Positions 29,411-40,442 of a stretch of 64,000 bases of DNA are shown here, one piece after another. Made by a program: the position numbers and the translations under genes. The notes beneath the pieces are model-generated. The model was not told where the DNA came from, searched no databases, and saw nothing but the letters and a program-made list of their open reading frames with translations. Numbering within the stretch: position 1 is the first letter of the stretch; each line of letters begins with the position of its first letter. The DNA is from Phymatolithon calcareum (Eukaryota; Rhodophyta; Florideophyceae; Hapalidiales). The stretch is taken from the NCBI GenBank assembly GCA_977006965.1, contig OZ345365.1, positions 1,550,001-1,614,000 on the forward strand, given 5' to 3'.

Positions 29411-30915
29411 CGTCACATCCCAACTAAGGGCTGCATATCACTCCGAAGAGATATTCAACCGTACTTTACCATTTGGGTAAAATGTGGAATTTTAACATCT
29501 TTCTTCCGAAAGCACACCATAGTAATTCCAAATTGTTTGGAAGCCAAGTTCAGAAAATAAACTTATTAGAGAATCTTAATATGCTCCGACAATCTTGTTC
29601 AATATCATTATTGCAGATGAACCTACCTTTTTTCTCTGGAGAGAGCATCATCAATGATAGCACCATTCGCACTGGAGAACTACAATTTTGTTTCCGTAAA
29701 GGCACATTTGTCTATGATTTGGTTATTACAATGATGGATTATGTTTCTACCTTCATGAACTTGAATATTCATCGTTGGTCAACCAGTCCATGTTTTGCCT
29801 ACATGCTCTACGAATTGGCGCAGCATCAGTGAGCTTGATATGAAATACTAGTCTACATTCCCGGCGCTTAGGCACACGCGAAAGAACTACTTCATTTTGG
29901 GTTATAGAAACAGTTAAATCGGGGCACAAGCGCTTATCTCATCAAAAGAAACTAATGCATTTGAAGAAAAAAACCGCAGTGCGTAATTGGCAGCGGCATC
30001 CATGTTGCTCCGATGTTCGGGTCAGCTTAGAGAACATATTCTTCTGGGAGTCCGAAGGAGTCTGCAATAGAGCACGGATGGTTTTCCGCACTGGACAATA
30101 GCCTTCGAGAAATGTGAGCGCAGACGATATGTAGCGTGCCACGTAAACATTCCAAATTCGAAGAGCAGGTCATGGCCCTAGTGGCATCTAAAAATAATCT
30201 GTTTCCTCCATATACATATAAAGTATCCATGCAACAAATGGCTGTGGCATGTTTTGCATTGATAATTGGATAGATCTCAAGATGTTAAATTTCATAGCTT
30301 CCATTTAATTGAGCCATATCTGGCTTTACTGTTCACGTACCGCATTTTTGAGGGTTACAAATATAGACTCAGATCACATACCGTATTGAGTGCCATTAAT
30401 TGCCCGCCTTCCTTTGTGTGATACGAATCGTTCAGAGAGACAATCCATGGCTTATTTTATAAATTTTATCTTAAAACGTTATGCAGGCCATTAGCGATTT
30501 GCGTTGTTTCCACTTCCTATTTCTTGCTGAGTACACGCAGATTGGATTGCGGCATATCCCAGCCTGATTTCTCTTAATTCTGATAGGTCGGATTTTAAAG
30601 TTCTGCGTGAAAGTTTAGGTTTCAGGCCACATTTTACATTCAGGTCTTTCACGTCCAAGCACTATTGGTCTCATAAACCAAATCGTGTAACTTTTTCATG
30701 GACGATGAGACAATGAATGTGTGATTTTGTGAAGTAGAATTTGATCAAGATCCTGTTTAACTTTTCACTGATGCACCACGACATCGACATCAGACCGAAG
30801 CATTTTTTCAACTCGCGAGCCGTTCAACCATGAAGGAAGTCCACTGAACGGTTGTGTTGCAATATTTTCCACCATATCCAAACAATGCGTTAAAAGTATC
30901 TCCGCATCACTGGAC
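29411..30915. other. Spacer between transposase and protease remnants
   Basis: AT-rich sequence with scattered short frames and no recognisable domain. It probably represents eroded coding sequence of the same element. Confidence 0.35.
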
Positions 30916-31890
30916 ATGGTACGATCAATTGTCCAAACGTCGCAGACCGTTTCAAGTGCAAGCGATGACATCCGAAACGCGGTGAATGCTGCCGCAACCC
31001 TTCAGATGAAACTTGGCAATTGCTCCAGAGTTCATTTAATAATCGAGACTCCAATTCAACCTACGAACGATGACAAGAAGCCAGATTCAAACGATGCTGC
31101 AGTTTTTCCAATGTTCTCTCCCACGTTTCTGTACTACAGCTCAGAGGAAGTGGTAGTTCTTCTTACTTTACGTCTTTGCTGAGTGAGCTATGCTCGAGAG
31201 CTTGCATTATCGCTACTTCCGACGAAAAAAGCTCTGGCTCGGACGATGACGATGATGATCCTGTTCGAGAAGTCATCTACGACATTAGGGTTCGAGAATG
31301 CGACCTTCGATCACTGCGTGGCAAGGAGTGTCTTCATGACAACATTGTCATCGGTTTTTGCGCTCTCCTGAGATCGGAACGTGTCGCCGTGTGGAGTACT
31401 TTCGTTTATACCATGTTTATGGCCGATCCTTTCGGCACCGATAGGGCATTATCTTTGGTTCGCTGGAAGGATTTGGAATTGTGTGAAATTGTGCTGTTGC
31501 CCCTGCATTCGAAGCGTGCAAAACACTGGGGACTAGCAGTTATTGACAAAACTTCAGAACTTATCTCTGTTTATCACTCTCTACCGCGAAGCAATGCATT
31601 TCCTTCGGAAGACTTAGCCATTTTGAGGACTTGGATATTGTCTTTGAAAAAGGCACTTGACGTTAAGAGCTGGCCTGATGAAATGGCCGTGAAAATGTTT
31701 CCCGAGTAGCAAATTTCACCATTGCAGAATAATTCGACGATTGCGGGGCTTTTGCATGCATGAATGCGTTTTATGTGTGCCAAGGCGATTTACATCCCAC
31801 ATTTACGCAATCCGACGTGCCTGATTTTCGAAAGAAAATTGAACGAAACATTCTAGAAGTTAAGTCCACAATACCATATTCGGAAAATGC
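30916..31890 (+). pseudogene. Ulp1/C48-type cysteine protease, frameshifted
   Basis: The frame at 31176-31709 has an acidic leader (SGSDDDDDD), then RSLRGKECLHDNIVIGFCALL, WSTFVYTMF, RWKDLELCEIVLLPLH and KHWGLAVIDKTSELISVYHSLP. These correspond to the substrate-binding strand, the catalytic His-Trp and the strand before the catalytic Asp; the usual D-S-L reads H-S-L here. After a shift near 31715 the plus frame reads FDDCGAFACMNAFYVCQGDLHP, which carries the catalytic Cys (DCG). The frame at 30916-31182 probably supplies the N-terminal part. Ulp1 proteases cleave SUMO-like linkages and are carried by many large transposons. The broken frame means a relic. Confidence 0.72.
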
Positions 31891-32643
31891 TTAAAATGAG
31901 GGAATCCAGTAGCATCTGCTCTTCGCTTTCATACAGAGTTGCTGAAATTCCCTTTAAATATGCCACGGATGCCGGCATCTGTCGGACATTTTGATTACGT
32001 GACGTAAATGACTTCAGAGCGCATTATGTTGCTGAAACACGCCATTGCAATGCGTGTCGTAGAGTTTTCGGGTAATAACGAGACTATGCCCTTATTCGAA
32101 CGTTCGGGTGGACGTCAGAGTCGTTTTGATCTCTTTGCACGCCGCCGGGTCTCCTCATTATCTAGTACAGGAACACGGCATAGTCTTGGAGTTCATTTTT
32201 CGATTCTGTAAATTGAAAGAACGCAGGTAGAAGTCATATGGAAGTGTTCAGAGTAGTTCAGGGTCGACATCACTGCTTTAATCGGCGTATTTTCACGTCC
32301 AATAAGTAATAGAATGTCTAAATACGTTTTTCGAGATTTTTCAACGCTTTCTAGCCCTAAAACGGAAAGATATAATTTTTGAGATCAATATGAAGATATT
32401 TAATGTAGTGCCAATTAAATATCGAGAACAAGGCAGCACAAATAAACACTGATATATATTAATTCGTTTAGTAATCAGAATGCTACTAAGATTTCGAGAA
32501 CATGTTTTCCTAAACGTTTTGTAACTCTGTTTTAGTCCGACGATTTGTCATCATAATATTGCTGTCTTGGGCAAAGTTTTGTATTTGGATTAGATTTTTC
32601 TGGAGAGTGCTTTATTTTGGATTCTATAAACTGTAGTTTTGGC
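31891..32643. other. AT-rich gene-free stretch
   Basis: No domain or repeat with a second copy in this window was recognised. Confidence 0.4.
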
Positions 32644-32656
32644 TCTCACTTCAACC

Positions 32657-33468
32657 ATTTGGGAAACCAGGCAGAAGGAGTGCGGATAGAAGCAGAGCGA
32701 TGTGCCGTATTGTGAAGCCGAAGGACAGAAGGGATATACTTGCAAGACTGTTTGTGCGAAGACTAATGAGGCAGGCGGAAAATCTTGAGTCAAAACCGAC
32801 ACAGGTGCGACAACCGAAGGAGACCGAAAACGCTAATCTGGACGTAACCCACGCCAAAGTAAACCCTCACCTCTTCAGAGCGGCGTATGAAACTACGCCT
32901 CGCACAAACATCAAGCAATACCAAAGACAAAAGATCCTGGAAGCGGCCACGAAAGTGGAAAAATGAAAAAAACGCCCCATCCCGAGTATCAAGACCACAC
33001 TGCCACCTCACTTGTGCTTCAAGTCAAGGAGGTACAGGACCCTGGCCATCAAATGGGCATTTGGAATGTTCCCGCCCATGAGTACCTCCGAGCTCACAGA
33101 CCTAACTGGACAAACTGGAAAGGATGCTATCGAAGATCTCAAGTCAGGCCTATCAAAAGACAAGCTATCATATGAAGAAAGTGCTTTTACAAGGAGGGCA
33201 CTCGACGAAATACTTGCCATGTATCAGGCGGCCAAGGCCATTCTCGAAACCTGAAACCCGCGACTCAAGACAGTGGAATATTTTTCCCCCTCGAGGCTCT
33301 AAGCCAGAGGTAGGTTTTGATATTTCCGCCAGATCGTGTCGAAATCGACCACGCTAACATACAGGAACGATGGACCCTGTTTTTGGCCCAATGGCCTTCG
33401 CAAAGTTGCCCCAAGCGTCTGGAGATGCGTTGGTAACTTTTAAATAAAAAACTTACACTTCTTCTTCT
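32657..33468 (+). mobile_element. 5'-truncated LINE with 13-bp TSD
   Basis: Flanked by TCTCACTTCAACC at 32644-32656 and 33469-33481. The 3' end reads TAAATAAAAAACTTACAC then (TTC)n. Broken frames encode the C-terminal end of a LINE ORF2 product: RYRTLAIKWAFGMFPPMST is closely related to RHRQLAIKWAFGRFPPLST of the LINE at 59943-61104. The 13-bp duplication and 5' truncation are those of target-primed reverse transcription. Confidence 0.85.
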
Positions 33469-33481
33469 TCTCACTTCAACC

Positions 33482-34110
33482 GTTTTTTGTAGCATGATTC
33501 TGTTTAGGGCGATCACCCTCTAACTTTGGACTGGCCATGTCTGAAGTGTGCTCTGTTCTGTATGTATGCCGGCCTAATGTCCAGCACTTCTGTATGTACC
33601 GTATTTTGCATTTCTGAACAACTGTTCATACCATGGGTTATGGGCCCAGAGGGGCGACCTGGTGTAGTGTGGAACTAAATACCAGCGTGTTGGACCCGAA
33701 ACATGTTTCAAAGCTGCGCTGGAAGTACCTGCCAAATTCGAGCTTAACCATTGAAAAAAATAATGTTTTCGATATTGAATTCTATGGTGGAAACAGTTCC
33801 TGCCATATCCTGCCAGAACGCTACTCGCCCTACTCAGAACAGAACTAGAAACTGGACCGTGGGCGGATTGCTGACAGAAATGATTAATATCACAATACCA
33901 CAAGTGCCTCGTCGTAAATTAGTAATTTCTCTAAAGACTTTATTCATTTTTCTCAGACACAGTTTGGAATTGTTGCTCTGCTTTTTCAAGCACATCATTA
34001 AGTGCATTTGTTACATCATCTACAGAATATCTACGCCTCTTCTCTGATCAGAAAATGAGAAACAACTGATTATACTATACCAGAGACGAGACTCTATGCG
34101 ATATCTTGTA
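33482..34110. other. Gene-free stretch between LINE fragments
   Basis: Short frames only; nothing recognised. Confidence 0.35.
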
Positions 34111-35270
34111 GGACCAGACTGTCTCCAAGCAGCCAGTTCAGTTCTTTGCGGACGATGTGCTTCTACAGGCTAAGAATGAGAAAGGGTTGCGAAGGCTACT
34201 GGACATAGCCACGGAGTGGGCAGACGAAAATTCTATGACATGTAACACAAAGCCAGGAAAGAGCGAAGTGATTAAGTACAAGGGGTTACCTAATCAAAAG
34301 TTCATGCTTTCCAGAAAAGAGCTAAACCAAGCGTGGAGACTTTCCTACCTGGGCATTAGTATTAATAGCACTGGAGTTACAGACGATACAGCAATGTCGA
34401 GATTGCGGAATGTAGTTGGATTCATTGACAAACTTAGGTAGAGTGGCGTTCATGCCAGTGGATTCCACCCTGAAATATGCATCAGGATTTTCAAATCGTT
34501 GATTCTCCCCAAGTGGAAGTATACAAGTCATCTGACTCCGATGACGAAGCGGTTGCTATCAGCAATTGAGGCAGAAGAAGGACTTTTTTACAAGTATGTC
34601 TTCGGGAAATATGCGGAGCATCGAAAAAATCGAATGAGAGTGCTCTGTCGGCTTTATAGTCCGGAGGTGAGGAGGACTCACCAAGCGGAAAGATTTGCTT
34701 TAAGCCTTTTAAAACATAAACGTACCTGGAACAAGCAGAAGAATACCGAGGAAGACAGGAAGATTTGGCAGGAGTATCGAAGGACATTAACTATCTCAGA
34801 AACGAAGAGCACCTCAGAAAAGCATTGAAACAAGCAGAATAAGGTAAAGTGTAAAAGAAGCGGCGATTACAAGATGCAATCCAATTGAGGCAAAAATGTG
34901 AAGAGCATCGCTCAGTGAAAATCCTGATAAAAAAGCATAAGATGTTGCCAGGAGTGTTACAAATAAGGGACACGACAACAAGGCTAAGATGCCTAAGACT
35001 GATTTTAACAGAGCTCCGCTGTGGAGGAAATAAATGCTCTGTGAATATTTCGGACCCGGTGCTGAAATTGAGATTATTGCACTCCAACGCATACTCGGGT
35101 CTAAGATGATGGACAAAGAGACTGAAAATGAATGGAAAAAGACTAACTCGAACTTTCATATGGAGAGAAACTCGAATCAAGGAAATGTTAGGAAAAAAAT
35201 GCGGTAAGTTAGAAGTAATTGAGAAGCTGCCCCGTTACTCACAGTGAGGTCTTGGGTGGTTTTAAAATAA
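34111..35270 (+). mobile_element. LINE (non-LTR) reverse transcriptase fragment
   Basis: The plus strand reads QFFADDVLLQAKNEKGL around 34135-34185, the catalytic FADD box of non-LTR reverse transcriptases. It is followed by the thumb region SYLGISINSTGVTDDT and, after a stop at 34439-34441, by SLILPKWKYTSHLTPMTKR. The last two are counterparts of PYLGISLSSEGVTDKK and ALIQPRWEYAMHLTPWTTR in the LINE at 59943. The element is 5'-truncated. The 3' end lies near TTTTAAAATAAACC at about 35260. At least two stops interrupt it. Confidence 0.82.
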
Positions 35271-35849
35271 ACCAACAAACATCCCCCTGTGTGACCAGAT
35301 CATATCAAGAGCGAGTGGTGACTTTGTGGATCTGCAAGAAGGCTCTACAGTACTATGATCCGGAGGCATCGTTCATAAATAATTATTAGAAATTATCGTT
35401 TGTAGTTATTCGTTGATCCGACCTACTCACTGCTAGGTAAAAGTTTTTCTGCATTTACTTGACTGGCACATATACCGTAGCAATCGAACACTCACTGAGC
35501 CGAAGTCCTAAGGACACACCATTGCATAAATCACACAACCACCGAACTCATCAACGTCGTTTTCGTTCCTGCTAAAGAGCTCAAAATTATTTTGCAATGG
35601 AATGCATTACGATTCGTCGCTTTTTCGATCGTGCCCGTCCATATACTCCAAAGGGCTCTTCACAGACTACATCAACGAAACGTTTTTTGCTGCTATGCAC
35701 GACGAGAAAGTATGAATTTCGCAGTCATATCAAAGTCTAGCTTGCTACGCAAATAGCGAAAACAGCTGTGTGGTGGGGGTGATTGGTAATCTAATACACT
35801 TCCAATATGGCTTGTTCGGATTCCAAGCCGCGGACACGAGCGTGCTGCT
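35271..35849. other. Gene-free stretch left of the nested hAT complex
   Basis: One short frame starting near 35597 (MECITIRRFFDRARPY) was noted, but it is too short and isolated to support as a gene. Confidence 0.3.
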
Positions 35850-36716
35850 ATCAAATGTAGGAATGAGCATCGATATTTCAATATCAACGAAATATCAGAT
35901 ATCAGCCCAATTTTCGCGATATCAATGGATATCAGACTTTTTCCATGAGCATCGATATTTCGATATCAACGAAATATCAGATATCAGAACAATTTCGCCG
36001 AAAATTAGTGTTATTTTAAACAACTTGTGCAAAAATTACATGAAATATCATTGCCAGATCAATTGAAATATCAATGATATTATCAGGGGAATGTTAGGAT
36101 GGGGACAAAAGCAGGAGGTGTGTCATACTGAATTTTAATGATAAGTGCATTTGGCGTCCGTATGAAGCAGAGCAGACAGGGTGAAAATGTATCATAAACG
36201 TAGCCGGTTGATAGAAAAAATCTAGCTTGCAGGTCTCGTACAGTATGGACCATAATGCAGCGAAGCCTCTCGTTGCAGGATTCGCATTCTGGAGAGAAAT
36301 AATGGAGAAGTAGGTTTTCGAGCTCTGCCTGTGCACTGTTCTCAAAATGTGCACGGCTCGCGCCCGTTGCTGACGTGATTTTCGAAAGTTGCCCCCGAAA
36401 AGTCGAGATGTAGCCATTGTGCGCCGGACGGATTTAACCGTATTTTAATTAATGCAGCGGAATACTTGGAGATATGGCTAGCGTCATTTTTCGTGGCTAA
36501 AAGCGATGGCCGCGAGCGGAATGTTCTCGGAGGTGAGTACCTTGTCTGACGAGCTCGGGCTTCAATCAGCAGTTCGTTCCAGGCTGGAACAAGCGCGCTC
36601 ATCCGTTGATGGTCCTCTCTTGCGAGAAGTGCTCGCATGATCCACTTCTGCGAAATATAACCTATCGCTTGCGGCCACGTTGCCACAATTTATTCAGCTA
36701 ATCACGAAAGCGTCCG

Positions 36717-38657
36717 CACTAGTGTCTATTTTACGACTCCCCTCAATTGAGGGGCGATTTGAAAGCTCAAAAAAATCCATAAAGCAAATTCGAAACAGAT
36801 CGCTGACCTCATATTCGTAAAGCCTGGCTCATTTTCTGTGCGAGGAGTATCCACACTACTACCTTAAATTCGCTTCGTTCGGTGCTAGAAACGAAAATAT
36901 GTTGGTCACTCAGAAGTTCCAGACCTGCCATTCCAGGAGAAAAACACCGGCCGAGCACGGTCGGTACATCAGTACACACCAAGACAGCATCTGTAGGCGG
37001 TCTATCAGAGTGCTCCAGACTATGCGGAGCCATTTCGAAGTCAAAAAAGGTGAGTAGTATGGTTCAGAATGTACTCGGGGAAAAAATCAATGGTCGCGCG
37101 AGCATGTCACATCGCACGAAATGGGTTCTGATTCGTCATCCATTGACGAAGACTAAGATTAAGACTGTCCACATCGTCAACGTCAAGGCATAGAACGCTG
37201 TCGTTGACATTACGGACGCTGAGCAGCTTGAACCGAGCCAACACCGGCAAAAGCGCGGTATAGCCTAGGCCTGCTTACAGTTATCATCCTTGCCAATCTT
37301 CATCGCGAAACGCCAGCTTATCGTCTACAGTCGAGATCACATGCTCCTCAGAAGGGCATGCAAGCTTCGATGAACATTCAGAAGCTCTAAACTCCCTCTT
37401 CCGAGCACTCTTGCCAAAGTCTTACAGAGCCCTTGAGACCAAACATCGCACCGGGAACTTGATGTCCTCACGCCCGACCGCGAGCCGAATACGTGCGCTC
37501 ATTGGGTCTCAATGTACAAAAGAAAGTTATATGTCCGTTTTCGAGACGATTTTACTCTCAGTTGTGTAAAATTCGCACTCTAAACAGAGACTTCTTATCC
37601 GAGAATTGTGGTATTGGACTTCATTCGAAGTACGATTGCGTGGTGACGATGTTTCTCCAAGTTATCCTCGAAAACTCGCTGCTTGGGCGCCCGCTAAGCT
37701 GAGAAGAAGGGTGGAAAAGAGACTACAGTTACAGCGACTCGTCCTCGTGGCAAGAGTTGAGTTCAGCGCTGAGAGCGCTTTCTGGAGGTCTACCAGGCGG
37801 AAGAAGTATCTTCCCGGCCCTTCTTCTTCCGAAACAGTGATGCCGGTGGCAGAATACCTCCTGTTGATTTCATGCAGAGTGAAATCAAGTGAATTAGGCG
37901 ACATATACTCTGCGCAGTACCGCTGGTCACCTCGGTCAAGATTATGTCGATCCCACGAATGACCACAGAAAGCACACTGTGTCAAAGAGATTTTGAAGGC
38001 GAGATGGCCTACAGAATGGTAGTTTTGTTCTGCATCATGGCCGCGTATGCCGGTATAAGGCGCATTGCGTGTGGGGATTCATACTTAGTGAGTACTGACT
38101 CTGCAGACATTCAACAAGTGCGCCTATAGTTCATAGGGGCCATCTAACTCTTCTGGCGATTTTCTAGTTTGTTAGCTAGTTGTTATTCTCTGGTGACCAT
38201 GCAGAGTGTCAGCAGCACATAACGCAGTGAAGGTTTTGTGAAGTGCCGGAAGAGCAACACATCGATAGCATTTGACACGCGCATTACTTGTCGACGTTCA
38301 GTTGCGCCAGAGCGTACATTTGCATTCGACAGCAGTGTTGGAAGCCACGTTACCCCTGAGAAACGTAAAAGGATACTTTCAGAGGTCATGATGACAAATT
38401 TTGTTGTGCAAAACAACTGCAGAGTTTGAAAATGCAAGACCTCGACCATAGTGTTCTCACAATGTAATACGTTTGATAGTGCCACAATATACATTTGCGA
38501 CATTTCTACTGCTAGGAACTGCTTCACTAAGCATGCTGAAGACATCTATGACCTTGGCGCTGTTGATGCGCTTGATAGCGAGTAACTTTCATGAGCAAAA
38601 AATCAGGGAAAAGTGGCCCTCAATTGAGGGAAAATTTCCGTAAAATAGACACTACGG
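36717..38657. mobile_element. Degenerate pogo/mariner-like element
   Basis: The left end CACTAGTGTCTATTTTACG and inverted right end CCGTAGTGTCTATTTTACG are followed within 15 bases on each side by CCCTCAATTGAGGG. The 103-bp MITE at 10603 has the same end and a TCCTCAATTGAGGA core. No TA duplication survives. A minus frame at 37662-37985 with CAFCGHSWDRH at its start is unassigned. The interior shows no recognisable transposase. Confidence 0.6.
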
Positions 38658-38677
38658 CCTCGGTGTCTGACATGTAG

Positions 38678-38803
38678 GGGTTGTCGCCCGGTGGAGAGGT
38701 CCGGATAAGGGCACGAGGCCACGGATATGCACCGAGGCGAAGCCGAGGTCTCATATCCGAGCCGAGTGCCCATATGCGGACCGATCCTACCGGGCGACAA
38801 CCC
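38678..38803. repeat. 126-bp GC-rich hairpin
   Basis: The outer arms GGGTTGTCGCCCGGT are perfect inverted repeats. Inner arms continue imperfectly through GGTCCGGATAAGGGCAC against GGTCCGCATATGGGCAC. Confidence 0.85.
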
Positions 38804-38952
38804 GCTTGTCGGCCGGGTGATGATAATTTAATGCAGCGCTTTTATTGGGTAGAATATCCTTGCTGTAGTCCAGGACACGCTGGTTCCTTATGCACCGATT
38901 TGTCCATACCATAAAAATTCGATAAAAATATCTATTTTTTCGAAGGCAAGGT

Positions 38953-39320
38953 CTCGATGAACGGGTCAGTATAGATTGTTTCAAAATAATTAGTTCTTTT
39001 TGGAACAACCGGTCAGGAGCATGACCTTGACAAGTGAGCCAAACAATTAAAAAATCCTATTTTTTGGAGTCCAGCTACTTGTCGTCCTCGACGAACGGGT
39101 CGGTACCTTCAGTTTCAGAATAATTAGTTTATTTTGGAACAACCGGTCAGGAGCATGACCTTGACAAGTGAGCCAAATGATTAAAAAATCCTATTTTTCG
39201 GAGTCCAGCTACTTGTCGTCCTCGACGAACGGGTCTGTACTTTGGCTTTCAAAATAATTAGTTTATTTTGGAATAACATGTCAAGTGCATGACCTTGACA
39301 AGTGAGGAGCTGATTAAACT
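38953..39320 (+). repeat. 134-bp tandem repeat, about 2.7 units
   Basis: ACGGGTC recurs at 38961, 39095 and 39229, exactly 134 bases apart. Units share ATAATTAGTT, GGAACAACCGGTCAGGAGC and ATGACCTTGACAAGTGAG. The last unit is diverged and truncated. Confidence 0.88.
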
Positions 39321-40442
39321 TTTGTAATAAATAAATGTATCATAGCTGCTTCATAGTTTCGAATTTTATGACTTATCTTCGCTACCTGCGCGCACCTGAC
39401 AAAGGTTGTTTCCTGTACATATTTGAAAAGTGTGAACTGTAACATAGGATGCTTCTCCGGTCATAATTTATTATCATCACCCGGGCGACAAGGCATTACA
39501 TGTCCTGGCACAATTCCATTGGCCATTGGCGAACAACGGTTGCGTCAGTGCGTTGCAAGAATCGAGCTTTATCACTTAATTTTTGATACAAATATTTCCT
39601 CATACTGAACCTGACACAACGCAGTTTACATTTTTAATTAACCCCCTCGTACTGCTACAATTGAGGTTTATTGGGACACAGTAAAATAATTCTTTTGCGA
39701 GGCCCACGCACATCGAAAAACGTCATAGAGATTTTCCTGTCTTTCCCCATGTGTATGCGCTCGTACTGAACAAGTTTGGAGTGAGTTCGAGCAGGGTACG
39801 TGAAGCTACAAGCAAAGCCGCGATTTTCGTGTCCAAATATGCCTATTCGTTCAGATGATGTAGACAGTTAGCAGTTGCGCGTTCGGATATTATTTCAAGG
39901 TGGATGTCTTCTTAAGCAGAGCACCTCTTTGTGCTTCCCTTGCAGCGGACGTCCAATCCGAGAACTTGATGATGTCAAAATGTATGCGCTCTCTGTGATT
40001 CTGATGGTAAAGCTTCTGAACTGCTTCCTCCGTCACTCTCTACAGTATAGATCTAACAAAACTCACTCATGCTCTGAAAAACTGCACACATAACATTCCT
40101 AAGACCCTAATGGTACGATGAACTTAGATTAAAATGGTGCTGGGGCTCAGTAACAGCGGCCAATACTCCGAAAGGTGGGTTTTAAGACCCGAAATGGACT
40201 ATCATTGAATTATTTTAACAATAAAATCTGCAAAAAGTATCCACAAAATAAGAATGACCCAATCAGGACAGATTTGTCCAGAAATGGATGTGCAGTACGA
40301 GAGGGTTAAGTTTTTGAAACATCAAGTTTCTGCTTTTGTCCCCCTCCTAACATTCCCCTGATATTATATCAGACGTTTGACAAAAATGTCAAAAGTGGTA
40401 TCAGACTTTAGAATCTCGTTGATGCTCATCCCTAATCAAATG

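Larger units (their letters stand above)
38677..39495. mobile_element. Candidate TIR element carrying a 126-bp hairpin and 134-bp tandem repeats
   Basis: The left end GGGGTTGTCGCCCGG (38677-38691) and inverted right end TGCCTTGTCGCCCGG (39481-39495) are similar, with ACATGT just outside on both sides (TGACATGTA and TTACATGTC). A second internal copy of the right-end block (GTCGGCCGGGTGATGATAAT) lies at 38808. The boundaries are tentative. Confidence 0.5.
36084..40360. mobile_element. Inner hAT-type element nested in the outer one
   Basis: The ends are CAGGGGAATGTTAGGATGGG and, inverted, CAGGGGAATGTTAGGAGGGG, extending to GACAAAAGCAG on both sides (about 30 bases). ATATTAT flanks both sides (36077-36083 and 40361-40367), giving a 7-bp match of the expected 8-bp duplication. 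A related end occurs at 42701. No intact transposase is inside. Two further elements (36717-38657 and 38677-39495) lie within it. Confidence 0.82.
35858..40434. mobile_element. Outer hAT-type element, about 290 bp of own sequence, with perfect 8-bp TSD
   Basis: The left end is TAGGAATGAGCATC and the inverted right end TAGGGATGAGCATC. The flanks are identical ATCAAATG at 35850-35857 and 40435-40442. An 8-bp duplication and TAGGG ends are hAT hallmarks. The left part holds two copies of GAGCATCGATATTTC...ATCAACGAAATATCAGATATCAG. The rest of the span is a later hAT insertion (36084-40360). Confidence 0.88.

Noticed and set aside
34885-35109. Extra small ORFs in the 3' part of the LINE at 34111-35270
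   Set aside because: They are registers of the decayed LINE coding sequence and show no independent features.
38953-39320. CRISPR-like array
   Set aside because: The 134-bp units are contiguous tandem repeats with no spacers, in a eukaryotic transposon context.
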